This document shows positions 32,108 through 42,038 of a stretch of 64,000 bases of DNA, piece by piece. The translations under genes were made by a program, and so were the position numbers. The notes below the pieces were generated by a model. It was not told the origin of the DNA. It ran no database searches and saw only the letters and a list, made by a program, of their open reading frames with translations. The DNA is taken from assembly GCF_000701425.1 (NCBI RefSeq), contig NZ_JNIW01000007.1, forward strand, positions 38,528-102,527, read 5' to 3'. Within the stretch, counting starts at the first letter, position 1. Every line of letters starts with the position of its first letter. This stretch comes from Deinococcus frigens DSM 12807. Its GTDB lineage: Bacteria; Deinococcota; Deinococci; Deinococcales; Deinococcaceae.

Positions 32108-33619
32108 TCAGCTCACCCCGTACAGCTCCCCGTACTTCTCCCGCAGGTACTTCAAATAGGGTTCGACGGTCATCGCCTGCCCGGTGGCCCGCTCCACCAG
32201 TTCGGCGGGTTTGTACAGCTTGCCCGGCGCGTAGACGTTCTCGCGCAGCCAGCCGTGCAGGCGGCTGAAATCGGCGCGGGCGATGTCGCCTTCAAGGCCC
32301 GGATTGGCTTGCTCTGCGGCAGCGTAGAACTGCGCGCTCAGGACGTTGCCCAGCGTGTAGCCCTGAAACGCCCCGCCGATGCTGCCGAAGTACCAGTGCA
32401 CGTCCTGCAACGCCCCGTCTACATCACTGGGGGCGCGCAGGCCCAGGTTCTGCTCGTAGGCAGCGTGCCAGGCGTCGTTCAGGTCGCGCACGGCCAGGCT
32501 GCCGCCCAGAAGCTGGCGCTCCAGCCCGTAGCGGGTGATGACATGCAGGTTGTAGGTCAGCTCGTCGGCATCGGTGCGGATCAGGCTGCGGGCCACGGTG
32601 TTGACGGCGCGGTGCATCTCGTCCTCGGACACGCCCGCGAGCTGCTCGGGAAAGGCGTCGCGGAATTTGCCGAAGTAGGCGGCCCAGAAGGCGCGGCTCC
32701 TCCCCACCTGGTTTTCCCACAGCCGCGACTGACTCTCATGCACCCCGGCGCTGACGCCGCCGCCGATGGGCGTGTCCAGATACTCCTCGTCCACGCCCTG
32801 CTCGTACAGCGCGTGTCCGGCCTCGTGCAGCGTGGAGTACAGCGCCTCGCCAGGGTCATTTTCCCTGACGCGGGTGGTGATCCGCACGTCTGCGCGGCCC
32901 AGCCGGGTCATGAAGGGGTGGTGCGTCAGGTCCTGGCGGCCCCGCGTAAAGTCGTAGCCGTAATCGCGGATGACCGACTCGCCGAATCTGAGCTGCGCAG
33001 CGCTGTCGAAGTGGCGGCCCATAAAATCGGTGCGGGGTATATCGGCCCCGATCACGGCGTCGGCCAGCGGCACCAGCGCCTCGCGCAGTTTGCTGAATAC
33101 GTCGCCCACCTCCGCCGCCGTCATGCCCTCGTCGGACTGGTCAATGAAGTAGTCCATCGGATCACTGAATACGGGGAAGTAGCTTGCGGCCTGAAGGCTG
33201 AAATCCCGCGACTTTTCCAGATACGGCACCATGCGCGCGAAGTCGTTGTCGGGCCGGGCCGTGGTCCAGGCGCTGTAGCTGTCGCCGCCGTGCCGGGTCC
33301 AGGCGGCCACAAAGTCGGCGGGAAAGCGGGTGGCTTCCTCGAAATTCTTGCGGGCCACGGCCACCATGCGCGTCTGTGCGGGCGAGAGGTCCGCCCTGCC
33401 CTGCGCCGCGTCCAGCAGCCGCCCGTATTCGGCGTCGGTGGCGCGGGCGTGGGCCATGCGTGACAGCAGCGACTGCTGCCGCGAACGCCCCGCCGCCGCC
33501 CCGGCGGGCAGGTACGTACTCTGGTCCCAGCCCAGCAGTGAGCCGATGCCGCCCAAATCACTCAGGTCCTGCCAGCGGGTTTTCAGGTCTTCCCACTGGG
33601 CGTCTGTTTTGGAAGTCAT
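32108..33619 (-). CDS. M32 family (Taq-type) carboxypeptidase
   Basis: A metallocarboxypeptidase removing C-terminal residues in the cytoplasm. The 503-residue protein matches the family length and has the zinc motif HEAGH at 265-269 (TLHEAGHALYEQG). The ESQSRLWEN helix provides the third ligand, and the upstream HPF block (DLTHHPFMTRLGRADVRITT) is also typical. The start is ATG 33619 with a TACCCT box 6 bases before it. A longer in-frame extension overlaps the S9 peptidase gene and is rejected. Confidence 0.94.
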   Translation of the reverse strand: MTSKTDAQWEDLKTRWQDLSDLGGIGSLLGWDQSTYLPAGAAAGRSRQQSLLSRMAHARATDAEYGRLLDAAQGRADLSPAQTRMVAVARKNFEEATRFPADFVAAWTRHGGDSYSAWTTARPDNDFARMVPYLEKSRDFSLQAASYFPVFSDPMDYFIDQSDEGMTAAEVGDVFSKLREALVPLADAVIGADIPRTDFMGRHFDSAAQLRFGESVIRDYGYDFTRGRQDLTHHPFMTRLGRADVRITTRVRENDPGEALYSTLHEAGHALYEQGVDEEYLDTPIGGGVSAGVHESQSRLWENQVGRSRAFWAAYFGKFRDAFPEQLAGVSEDEMHRAVNTVARSLIRTDADELTYNLHVITRYGLERQLLGGSLAVRDLNDAWHAAYEQNLGLRAPSDVDGALQDVHWYFGSIGGAFQGYTLGNVLSAQFYAAAEQANPGLEGDIARADFSRLHGWLRENVYAPGKLYKPAELVERATGQAMTVEPYLKYLREKYGELYGVS

Positions 33620-33625
33620 GGCGAG

Positions 33626-33631
33626 AGGGTA
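33626..33631 (-). promoter_or_regulatory. -10 box of the M32 peptidase gene
   Basis: TACCCT on the minus strand ends 6 bases before the ATG at 33619; this supports both the start choice and a leaderless transcript. Confidence 0.55.
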
Positions 33632-33737
33632 TCGCAGGCAGACAGGGCGTGGCCTCAAAAAACCCGTCAGGCTAGCCGATTGGCTTATCGCCCTTTCTTC
33701 ATGTTCTGCCTTTGTTCTGTGTGGAACACTTGATCCC

Positions 33738-35571
33738 ATGTCCCAACGTATCTCTCTGGAAGCTCTGGCGGCCCTGCCCACGGTGGCGGCGCTGAACGTT
33801 TCTCGCGGCGGCGATCAGGTGGCCTTTTACGCCGACTGGACCGGACGGTTCGAGCTGTACACGCTGAATCTGGAGACCCGCCAGCGCCGTCAGCTCACGG
33901 ATGGGCAGGCTCCCAAGGCCATCCGCGCGGGCTTCGTCTGGGCGGCCGACGATTCGCGCATCTTCTTCAGCCGGGACCACAACGGCGACGAACGGCAGGC
34001 GCTGTTCGATCTGAATCTGGAATCGGGCGAGGCCAAAGCCCTTCAGCACGATCCGCAGAGCATGGATTACGTCGCGGACGCGCACCCGGACGGCCAACGT
34101 CTGCTGATCAACAGCACGCGCGGCGGCCAGATGAACGTGCATGTTTATGACCTGTCGAAAGAGGGTGAAGACGCCTGGACAGCGCTCACCGCGTTGCCCA
34201 ACTCCACCCAGGCCGCCGCCTGGAGTCCCGACGGCACGCGGCTGACGCTGACCACCAACGAGAGTGCGGACCTCCGCAACACCGACGGCTATGTGCTAAA
34301 CGCCGATGGCTCTGGCCTGCGCCGCGTGCTGCGGGTGCGCGAGGGCAAGTCAGGACAGCGTGGGCGAGTGGCACCCGGACGGCCTGCGCGTGGCCGCCAG
34401 CAGCGATGCGGACGGGAATCGGCGAGTGGGCCTGCTGACCGTGGAAACGGGCGAGGTGCAGTGGCTGACCCCCGCCGACGAGCGCATCGAGGAATACTCC
34501 GGCAGCTTTTCTCCGGATGGGCGCTGGCTGAGCGTGATCCGCAACGTGGACAGCACCCTGACCCCGGTGCTGTACGACACGGCGACGGGAGAGGCGCGTG
34601 GGCTGAAGCTGCCGCCCGGTCTGGCCGTGGGGACCGAGTTCGCGCGCGGGGGGAGCCACCTGCTGTTCAGTTATGTGACCGCCACCACCCGCCCGCAGGT
34701 ACTGCTGTACAACCTTGAAGACGACACCTCTGAAGTGCTGCTGGACGCCGAGTACGGCGAAGTGGACCCCGCCGACTTCGTGCCGGGCAAGTACATCAAC
34801 TACCCGACGGCGGACGGGCTGAGTGTTCCCGCCATCCTCTACAAACCGCGTGAGCTGGAGGCAGGCCAGCAGTACCCCGCCCTGATCCACGCGCACGGCG
34901 GCCCCACTGCACAGTTCTTCCGGGGTTTCGACGCGCAGGCGCAGTTTCTGGCGGACCGGGGGTATCTGGTGCTGTGTCCCAACGTGCGCGGCAGCACCGG
35001 CTACGGCGTACCGTGGCGCGACGCCAACCTGCTGGACTGGGGCGGGCGCGATCTGGCCGACATCGCTGCCGGGGCCGAATACCTGAAGTCCCTGCCGGAA
35101 GTGGACGGGGCGCGCCTGGGCATCTTCGGCGGCAGTTACGGCGGTTACCTCAGCTACATGGCGGTGGTCAGGCAGCCGGACCTGTTCAAGGTGGGCGTGC
35201 CCATCGTGGGCATCACCGATCTGCCCCAACTGTACGAGGACAACGCCCGCGTGATGCCGCAACTGGGCTACTACTTCCGCACCATTATGGGCGATCCAGT
35301 GGAGAACGCCGCGCTGTGGCGGGACCGCAGCGCCATCACGCACGCCGCCGATCTGAAGGCGCACCTGTTGATGATGCACGGCACCAACGATCCGCGCTGC
35401 CCGGTCAACCAGGCCAGAGGCTTCCGCGACGCGCTGCTGGCGAACGGGCGCGAGGAAGGGCGCGACTTCGAGTACGTCGAATTCGGCGACGAGGGCCACG
35501 GCGCGGGTGACATCGCCGGAAAGACCCGCAGCTACCGCCTGATGGCCGATTACCTGGCGCGGCGGCTGTAG
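33738..35571 (+). pseudogene. S9 prolyl-oligopeptidase family peptidase, frameshifted
   Basis: The two halves of an S9C-type acylaminoacyl-peptidase lie in different frames. The first (from ATG 33738) gives the beta-propeller with QAAAWSPDGTRLTLTTN. It loses sense after RVREGK at about 34345. The second, read from about 34347, continues SQDSVGEWHPDGLRV and the alpha/beta-hydrolase domain. That domain has Ser in GGSYGGYLSY, Asp in HGTNDPRCP and His in DEGHGAGD, all intact, ending at 35571. One extra base near 34345-34350 would explain it. Since all catalytic residues survive and no other lesion is visible, a recent mutation or sequencing indel is more likely than old decay. Confidence 0.88.
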
Positions 35572-35590
35572 CTGTTTCCCGGCTCCCATT

Positions 35591-35632
35591 CAGGGGCGCT
35601 GGCAGCGAAGCAGACTGAGGGATTCGCCTTCC
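35591..35632 (+). repeat. Degenerate dispersed repeat, copy B
   Basis: CAGGGGCGCTGGCAGCGAAG followed by CAGACTGAGGGATTCGCCTT, similar to the segments at 23824 and 49536. It lies between the S9 peptidase gene and mreB. Confidence 0.55.
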
Positions 35633-35735
35633 TTCCAGAAGGCCCTCAGCCTTCCCCAGGACCACTCATAACACCCTTCCGGGAAGCGCCCAAGGCCCGT
35701 GCTACGATCAGTGCGTTTTGACCGGAGGATGGAGT

Positions 35736-36785
35736 GTGAGGCTGTCAGAAGACATCGGAATTGACCTGGGAACGGCGACCTTTTTGATCTATACCAAGAG
35801 CCGGGGGCTGGTCTTGCAGGAACCCAGCGTGATCGCCATGACCCGCGACAGCAAGCAGGTGCGCGCGGTGGGCGAGGAAGCGTACCGCATGATCGGGCGC
35901 ACCCCCGGCGGCATCGTGGCGGTGCGGCCCATCAAGGACGGCGTGATCGCCGACGAGGGCCTGACCGAGAAGATGATCACCATGTTCCTGCAAAAAGTGC
36001 AGGGCAACACGGGCCGCCTGCTGGGGTTCGGCGGCTTCAAACCGCAACTGATGGTGGGTGTGCCCAGCAATGTCAGCGACGTGGAGCGCCGGGCGGTGCT
36101 GCGGGCGGCGCTGAACGCCAACGCCAAGCGCGCCTTTCTCATCGAGGAACCGCTGGCGGCGGCCATCGGTGCGGGCCTCAAGATCACCGAGCCGCTGGGC
36201 AGCATGGTGGTGGACATCGGCGGGGGCAGCAGCGACGTGGCCGTGATCTCGCTGGGCGGCATCGTGGTCAGCGAGTCCATGCGCGTGGCGGGCAACGAAT
36301 TCGATGAGAGCATCATCCGCTACGTGCGCCGCAAGGAAAACGTGCTGATTGGCGAGCGCACCGCCGAGGAAATCAAGGTCAAGGTGGGGGCCGCCATGCT
36401 GGTGGACGACTCCGAGAATCTGGTGGCCGAGGTGCGCGGGCGTGACCTGATCAACGGTCTGCCCCGCACCATCAGCCTGGACAGCCGCGACGTGGTAGAG
36501 GCGCTGGCCGAACCCGTGACCCGCATCGTGGAGGGCGTCAAGCGCGTGCTGGAAATCACCCCGCCCGAACTGGTCAGCGATATTATTGACCGGGGCATCG
36601 TGATGACCGGCGGCGGCAGCCTGCTGCGCAACTTCGACGAGCTGCTGCGCCAGACCACCGGCATTCCCGTCTCGGTGGCCGAGAACGCCGTGGAAGCCGT
36701 GGCCGTCGGCACCGGCATGGCGCTGGACATGCTCTCGGTGCTGGGCGACAGTCTGGTATCCAGCGACTATTACCTGCGGCGCTAA
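35736..36785 (+). CDS. mreB: Rod-shape determining protein MreB
   Basis: Actin-like filament protein guiding cell-wall synthesis. The 349-residue protein has phosphate-1 IGIDLGTATFLIY, VGVPSNVSDVERRAV, phosphate-2 VVDIGGGSSDVAVISLGG, and the adenosine motif MTGGGSLLRNFDELL. GTG 35736 follows GGAGG by 8 bases. No mreC or mreD is adjacent; fabZ follows. MreB in a normally coccoid lineage is of some interest; rod-shaped Deinococcus species do exist. Confidence 0.95.
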   Translation: MRLSEDIGIDLGTATFLIYTKSRGLVLQEPSVIAMTRDSKQVRAVGEEAYRMIGRTPGGIVAVRPIKDGVIADEGLTEKMITMFLQKVQGNTGRLLGFGGFKPQLMVGVPSNVSDVERRAVLRAALNANAKRAFLIEEPLAAAIGAGLKITEPLGSMVVDIGGGSSDVAVISLGGIVVSESMRVAGNEFDESIIRYVRRKENVLIGERTAEEIKVKVGAAMLVDDSENLVAEVRGRDLINGLPRTISLDSRDVVEALAEPVTRIVEGVKRVLEITPPELVSDIIDRGIVMTGGGSLLRNFDELLRQTTGIPVSVAENAVEAVAVGTGMALDMLSVLGDSLVSSDYYLRR

Positions 36786-36888
36786 ACAAAGCTGTGGAGC
36801 GTCCAGATCGAGGCGTCTGACCGTCTGAGGAAGGAGAATTCAGCGCCTTCTTTCCCCCGTTTCCTGCTTTCCTTCCAAGGAGTTCCCC

Positions 36889-37317
<429 letters not shown>

Positions 37318-37422
37318 TCGGAAGGCAGGGCGCGGCGTGCTGGGCACAGAATAATCTCCTGACTGTGCCGGGCATTCCGCGTACCTCGTCTCACCTTTCA
37401 GGCAAACTGTTTTGAGGACGCT

Positions 37423-38568
37423 ATGACCCGCCTCACCCGCGCCATTACCGCCGAGCTGATTCCGCCGCTGCTGGCGGGGACGCTGCTGTTCACGGCGGTC
37501 CTCAGCTTCGGGTATTTCTTTGTCTCCAGCCAGTGGCTGAGCGGGGTGCCGGTGGCCCTGATCGGCAAGTGGATCGGGCTGCAAATGCCGGATACGCTGG
37601 TCAAGGTCTTTCCGATGGCGACTGTGCTGATGACCGTGGTGGCCTTTGGGCGCATGAGCACCGAGCGCGAGCTGGTGGCGGTGCAGTCCGGGGGCATCAG
37701 CCTGGGGCGGGTGGCGCGGCCCGTGGGCGTGGTAGCCGCAGCGGTCACGGCGCTGGCCGTGTGGCTGAGCCTGTGGGTGGCCCCGCGCGCCAACGTGGAA
37801 ACGCGCGGCCTGTACTGGGACGGCCTGACCGGGGCCGGGCTGTCGCAACTGGTGGGCAAGACGGTGGACCTGGGCGCGGGCCTGACGCTGGCGCTGGCCG
37901 GATACGACACGGCCTCCCGCGAGTTGCGGGGCGTGCGGGTGGAGAAGTGGCTGCCAGACGGGGGAAGGCGGGCCACCCTGATCTTCGCCGATGCGGGGAC
38001 CTTCGAGAACTCTGTCCTCTCGCTGCGCGGGTACAGCGTTTACACCGTGGACTACGCGGCGGCGGCACAACTCTCGGCGGTGCCGGACAATGACCCGGCG
38101 GCCTTCCGCACGGCGGTGCAAGGCGTGTTTCCCAGCGTGGTCATTCCCGAAAAGGCCAGCGACACGCTGAATGTGGACACCGGGCTGTCGCGCAAGCAGA
38201 CGCTGGCCACCTACGCAGACGCCATCGGTGCGGACGCGCAGGGGTGGCCGGAACTGATCGCGGCGCTGACGGCCCCCGGCGGGAAGCCCGCCGACCGGCA
38301 GGCGGCGCGGCTGAACCTGAACCGCAAGCTGGCGCTGCCCTTCGGCAATCTGGTGCTGGCGCTGGCCGCGTTGCCCTTCGCCCTGCGCTTCGGGCGCACG
38401 CTGGGGGTCAGCCTGGGCATCGCCCTGCTGATCGCGGTGGCGTATTACCTGCTGTTCTTCGTCGGCCTGACGGTGGCGGCGGCAATGCCTGCCCTGCCGG
38501 AACCCGGCGCGTGGCTGGCGAACATCGTCTTCGCGGCGGGCGGGCTGTGGCTGCTGAGGCGGACTTGA
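37423..38568 (+). CDS. LptF/LptG family (YjgP/YjgQ) permease
   Basis: A 381-residue membrane protein: three N-terminal helices (first about residues 14-33), a soluble beta-jellyroll-like domain and three C-terminal helices. It matches the LptF/G permeases that move lipopolysaccharide out of the inner membrane. Deinococcus lacks classical LPS, so the cargo here is unknown and possibly another envelope lipid. The stop overlaps or abuts the start of a lipid-type glycosyltransferase gene (TTGA), so the two are coupled. Confidence 0.85.
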   Translation: MTRLTRAITAELIPPLLAGTLLFTAVLSFGYFFVSSQWLSGVPVALIGKWIGLQMPDTLVKVFPMATVLMTVVAFGRMSTERELVAVQSGGISLGRVARPVGVVAAAVTALAVWLSLWVAPRANVETRGLYWDGLTGAGLSQLVGKTVDLGAGLTLALAGYDTASRELRGVRVEKWLPDGGRRATLIFADAGTFENSVLSLRGYSVYTVDYAAAAQLSAVPDNDPAAFRTAVQGVFPSVVIPEKASDTLNVDTGLSRKQTLATYADAIGADAQGWPELIAALTAPGGKPADRQAARLNLNRKLALPFGNLVLALAALPFALRFGRTLGVSLGIALLIAVAYYLLFFVGLTVAAAMPALPEPGAWLANIVFAAGGLWLLRRT

Positions 38569-38570
38569 AG

Positions 38571-39701
38571 GTGACGGCCCTGCCAGGCGCTTCACCGCTG
38601 CGCGCCCTGTTTGTCGGCGCGTCGATTGGTTCAGGACACCACCAGGCACAGACCGCCGTGCAGCAGGCCCTGACCGGACGGGGCACCGCCGTTCAGGGTT
38701 TACAGAGCGACGTGGTGGGCTACCTGAGCGCCGCCGAACGAAGCTGGACGGTGGACCTGTACGCCTTCGAGCTGCGGCACGCGCCGTGGCTGTACGAGGC
38801 CTTCTACCACGGCACCGATCACGACCGCTCCTTCAGCATGATTGAATTTTTCTGCCGCTGGGTCGGTCTGAAGGGGATGCGGCGTGATCTGGCCCTGACC
38901 CAGCCGGAACTCGTGCTGAGCAGCTACTGGTCCTCGGTGCCCCTGGCGCACCATGTCCAGCGGCACACCGGGCAAAGCTTCATCAACGCGCTGATCGTCA
39001 CGGATTACCGCGCCCACCGCCACTGGATCAGGCACGAGGCCGATCTGGTGATGGTGGCCACCGAGCAGACGGCGCAGCAGATGATTGAGCGTGGCCTGGA
39101 TAGCCGCAAGCTGGAGGTAACCGGCATTCCCATCTCGGCCCGGTTCAGCGCCCTGATCGGGACGGACAGGGCGGCCCTGCGGGTCAGGTACGGCCTGCGG
39201 CCCGACGTGCCGCTGCTGCTCGTCTCTGGGGGGGGGACGGGCAGTTATCCGGCGCTGGGCCGCGTGCTGGGCGAACTGGGCAGCCTGGGACGGCGGGTGC
39301 AGGTGCTGGTGCTGGCCGGGGCCAGGGACCGGGGCATTCAGCAGGTGGGCGGAGCCACCGTCCACGAACTGGGGCACACCGACGACTTTCCCGAACTGCT
39401 GGCCGCCTCCGATCTGGTGGTGGGCAAGGCGGGCGGCCTGACCGTGGCCGAGGCGACTGCCCTGGGCGTGCCGCAGGTAATCCACGCGCCGATTCCCGGC
39501 CAGGAGGAATACAACGCCGCCTATCTGGAACGCTGCGGCGCGGGCCTGTGGGCACATGACCTGAGCGAACTGCGCCCCGCCGTCCTGCGTGCCCTGGACA
39601 CCGATGAACACGCCCGCCTCAGCGCCTGCGCCCGCCGCATCAGCGTGCCAGACGCGGCGGACCGGGTGGCGGCGGCCCTGCTGCGGCGGCTGGGACGGTG
39701 A
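38571..39701 (+). CDS. GT28-type glycosyltransferase (MGDG synthase/UgtP-like)
   Basis: A 376-residue GT-B protein. The N-domain motif VGASIGSGHHQAQTAVQQAL is the signature of diacylglycerol glycosyltransferases, and GGLTVAEATALGVPQV plus PGQEEYNA form the sugar-nucleotide site. Probably glycosylates a membrane lipid at the cytoplasmic face. GTG 38571 is used; TTG 38565 overlapping the previous stop is the alternative. The stop overlaps the next GTG. With the LptF/G-like permease upstream it may form a make-and-export pair. Confidence 0.86.
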   Translation: MTALPGASPLRALFVGASIGSGHHQAQTAVQQALTGRGTAVQGLQSDVVGYLSAAERSWTVDLYAFELRHAPWLYEAFYHGTDHDRSFSMIEFFCRWVGLKGMRRDLALTQPELVLSSYWSSVPLAHHVQRHTGQSFINALIVTDYRAHRHWIRHEADLVMVATEQTAQQMIERGLDSRKLEVTGIPISARFSALIGTDRAALRVRYGLRPDVPLLLVSGGGTGSYPALGRVLGELGSLGRRVQVLVLAGARDRGIQQVGGATVHELGHTDDFPELLAASDLVVGKAGGLTVAEATALGVPQVIHAPIPGQEEYNAAYLERCGAGLWAHDLSELRPAVLRALDTDEHARLSACARRISVPDAADRVAAALLRRLGR

Positions 39702-41020
39702 GCAAAGGTCAGAGGGTCAAAGCGGTTGAGGGTCTATCCTCAGCTCCTTCCCTCCTTGTGCCCGAGGGCTGGGGAGGGGGGGCCACCACGCGAGCCTCAA
39801 ATAAGAGCAAGTTCGCCTGGCTCCTTCCCCCCCTCGCTGCCCTGACCGCTTATCTGATCCTGCCCGCACTGGCCGTACAATTGGCCAACATCGGCCTGTT
39901 GCGCGAGGGCAGCCGGGGGCGGCGCGAGCTGGCGCTGACCTTCGACGACGGGCCGGACCCCGTGACCACGCCCGCCGTGCTGGACGCCTTGCAGGAGGCG
40001 GGCGCGCGGGCCACCTTCTTCGTGATCGCGGGCCGGGCCGCAGATCACCCGCAGTTGATCGCCCGCATGCTGGCCGAGGGGCACGAGGTGGCTGCCCACG
40101 CCGAGCAACACATCCACGCCTGGATTCGCACGCCCTGGGGCGGCTTTCTGGACGTGGTGCGGGCGGCGCGGCGGGTGGCGAGAGTGATGGAACGGCCTAT
40201 CCGGTATCACCGTCCGCCCCACGGGGCCTACACCCTGGCAACCGTGCTGGGCCAGCGGGCGGCAGGCGTGCGCGGCGTCCACTGGAGCGTGGATGGCCAG
40301 GACTGGCGCGCGGACCTCACGCCGGATCAGGTGCAAGAGCGGCTGCTGCTGCGCGCTGGCCCCGGCTCCATCGTCGTGCTGCACGATGCCGGGCCAGGGG
40401 CGGCGAATACCGTGCCGATGTTGCCGGGGCTGCTGCGTGAATTGAAGGTGCGCGGCTACGGCTTCAAAACCGTAGCTGAGCTGGAGGGAGCGACGCCTGT
40501 GGACTCGGCAGCGTTGCGAAGACGGGCCTTTATCGCGCTGGACGGCGTGTTTGACCGGGTGGGCCGCATCCAGCCCACGGCGGGCCGGGCCGACAACCTC
40601 TTCCGCACAGGCCATTCGGCCTTTCCACTGAAAGGGGTGACGCTGGCCGACGGCACCCCGGTTCCAAAGGGTGCGCCGTGCGCCGAGTTTCATGTCAACA
40701 ACCCGCTGATGGTGGACCTGGGGATCAACCGTCCCAGCATCCGGCAGGCGCAACGGGATTACCGGCTGGTGGCAGGCGACCTGCTGCGCCGCCCGGACCT
40801 GCGCGGCGCGCAGTACGTCTTCTGCCTGAGCGCCGTCTCGCCGCTGATGGCCGTGATGGGCTTCGAAACGCATGATCTGCCCCCCGCCGATGCCCGACGC
40901 CTGCGCCTGTGGGCACGCGTGATGCGCTGGGGCTTTGCGGGCGCGCCCAAAGTGGCCGAGCCAAGGCTGAGCATCCTGAGCCGGGCCGCGTTTCTGGCGC
41001 AATACGGGGACGAGGGCTAA
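39698..41020 (+). CDS. Polysaccharide deacetylase with C-terminal YkoP-like domain
   Basis: A 440-residue membrane-anchored protein. Residues about 40-62 form a signal anchor, after a low-complexity N terminus that seems derived from spacer DNA. The NodB domain has LTFDDGPDP, HAEQH, RPPHGAY, DGQDWRAD and IVVLHDAG, all motifs of a metal-dependent deacetylase. A C-terminal domain of about 180 residues (AFIALDGVFDRVGR onward) resembles the YkoP-type extension. It probably edits peptidoglycan or surface polysaccharide outside the membrane. GTG start overlaps the glycosyltransferase stop. Confidence 0.86.
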   Translation: MSKGQRVKAVEGLSSAPSLLVPEGWGGGATTRASNKSKFAWLLPPLAALTAYLILPALAVQLANIGLLREGSRGRRELALTFDDGPDPVTTPAVLDALQEAGARATFFVIAGRAADHPQLIARMLAEGHEVAAHAEQHIHAWIRTPWGGFLDVVRAARRVARVMERPIRYHRPPHGAYTLATVLGQRAAGVRGVHWSVDGQDWRADLTPDQVQERLLLRAGPGSIVVLHDAGPGAANTVPMLPGLLRELKVRGYGFKTVAELEGATPVDSAALRRRAFIALDGVFDRVGRIQPTAGRADNLFRTGHSAFPLKGVTLADGTPVPKGAPCAEFHVNNPLMVDLGINRPSIRQAQRDYRLVAGDLLRRPDLRGAQYVFCLSAVSPLMAVMGFETHDLPPADARRLRLWARVMRWGFAGAPKVAEPRLSILSRAAFLAQYGDEG

Positions 41021-41970
41021 CCAGACCTTTCCAGTTCCGAAAGCCCCACCAGTCTCAGGTCGGGGGCAATGGAGGCCAGCACCGCTTCCAGCGGTCCCTT
41101 GTGGGCAGCTCCCACAACCGTTAGTACGCGCCCACCGGGATACAGCGCCGTGACCTGCCGCAGCCGCGCCGCCATGAAGGTGTTGTGGGCATTCCAGTCC
41201 GCCACCTGGGTGCGGTGTTCGCCGCCGGGCAGAGGATGATTCAGGTAAGAACCTTCCTCCAGCGCAAGACTGTCCTGCACCCAGCGCGGGCTGTTGGCGT
41301 ACCGCAAAAAGTCCCAGTAGTCGCCCGCAGCATTGGCCTGCTGCAAACGCTCATCTCCTTCGCGGATGGCGCGCGACGAATGAATTCCAGCCATGAAGGT
41401 CTGATCCTCCCGAATCTGGTACAGAATTTTCAATCGTGCCTCAAGGGTTGGATTGGCTGTAAAATCATCGAAAGGATGCAGCCGGGCGTGCCCCAGTTGG
41501 CGGGCCAGCGGCACCGCCAGTCGGTGGATTTCTCCCTGATGGGCGGCGTACTCAGCCAGGCTGGTGGCCACGTCGGGCGGCAACTGAAGGTCTGGCGTCC
41601 AGGTCAGCAGCGCATTCACCGGCTCCAGCGCCACCAGCCAGGCCAGCACCCGCTCGGTGGGCGTGGTATCGGGGCACAGGGCCACAGCTTCAGCCTCCGC
41701 CCGGCTCCAGGCGCGGTGCCCGCTGGCCTCTACCCCAAGTTTGATGGCCACCGGGTAGCCGCCCACGCGCAGACTGGCGTACAGCTCACCCTCCCGCCGG
41801 TAACCCTGAACCACGGCACCGGGCAGGTTTTCCACGGCCACGGCCTGGGGGTGCCAGGCCAGCAGGCGCTTCAGCGTGGGTTGCAGGGCGTCATCCGCCG
41901 TCTCGACGGTCAGGTGAGCGCTGCCCAGCACCAGCAATTCGGTAGGTACTCCGTCAAACGCGAATGGCAT
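41017..41970 (-). CDS. TraB/DUF5694-like conserved protein
   Basis: A 317-residue soluble protein. The N-terminal TELLVLGSAHLTVETADD, AVAVENLP and C-terminal LTVVGAAHKGPLEAVLA are typical of the TraB/PrgY/GumN-like superfamily (DUF5694), thought to be metal-dependent hydrolases with paired Gly-His motifs. No export signal is visible. TAGTCT lies 5 bases before the ATG. Its stop overlaps the deacetylase stop on the other strand. Confidence 0.78.
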   Translation of the reverse strand: MPFAFDGVPTELLVLGSAHLTVETADDALQPTLKRLLAWHPQAVAVENLPGAVVQGYRREGELYASLRVGGYPVAIKLGVEASGHRAWSRAEAEAVALCPDTTPTERVLAWLVALEPVNALLTWTPDLQLPPDVATSLAEYAAHQGEIHRLAVPLARQLGHARLHPFDDFTANPTLEARLKILYQIREDQTFMAGIHSSRAIREGDERLQQANAAGDYWDFLRYANSPRWVQDSLALEEGSYLNHPLPGGEHRTQVADWNAHNTFMAARLRQVTALYPGGRVLTVVGAAHKGPLEAVLASIAPDLRLVGLSELERSG

Positions 41971-41975
41971 GGACC

Positions 41976-41981
41976 AGACTA
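41976..41981 (-). promoter_or_regulatory. -10 box of the TraB-like gene
   Basis: TAGTCT on the minus strand ends 5 bases before the ATG. Together with TACCCT at 42027 it forms a compact divergent promoter pair. Confidence 0.5.
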
Positions 41982-42026
41982 ATCCGCCAGTCTCGCCTTT
42001 CCTACACCCCACAGTCCACAACCCAC

Positions 42027-42032
42027 TACCCT
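42027..42032 (+). promoter_or_regulatory. -10 box of the methyltransferase gene
   Basis: TACCCT ends 6 bases before ATG 42039, again with no ribosome-binding site. Confidence 0.5.
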
Positions 42033-42038
42033 CCGTTC

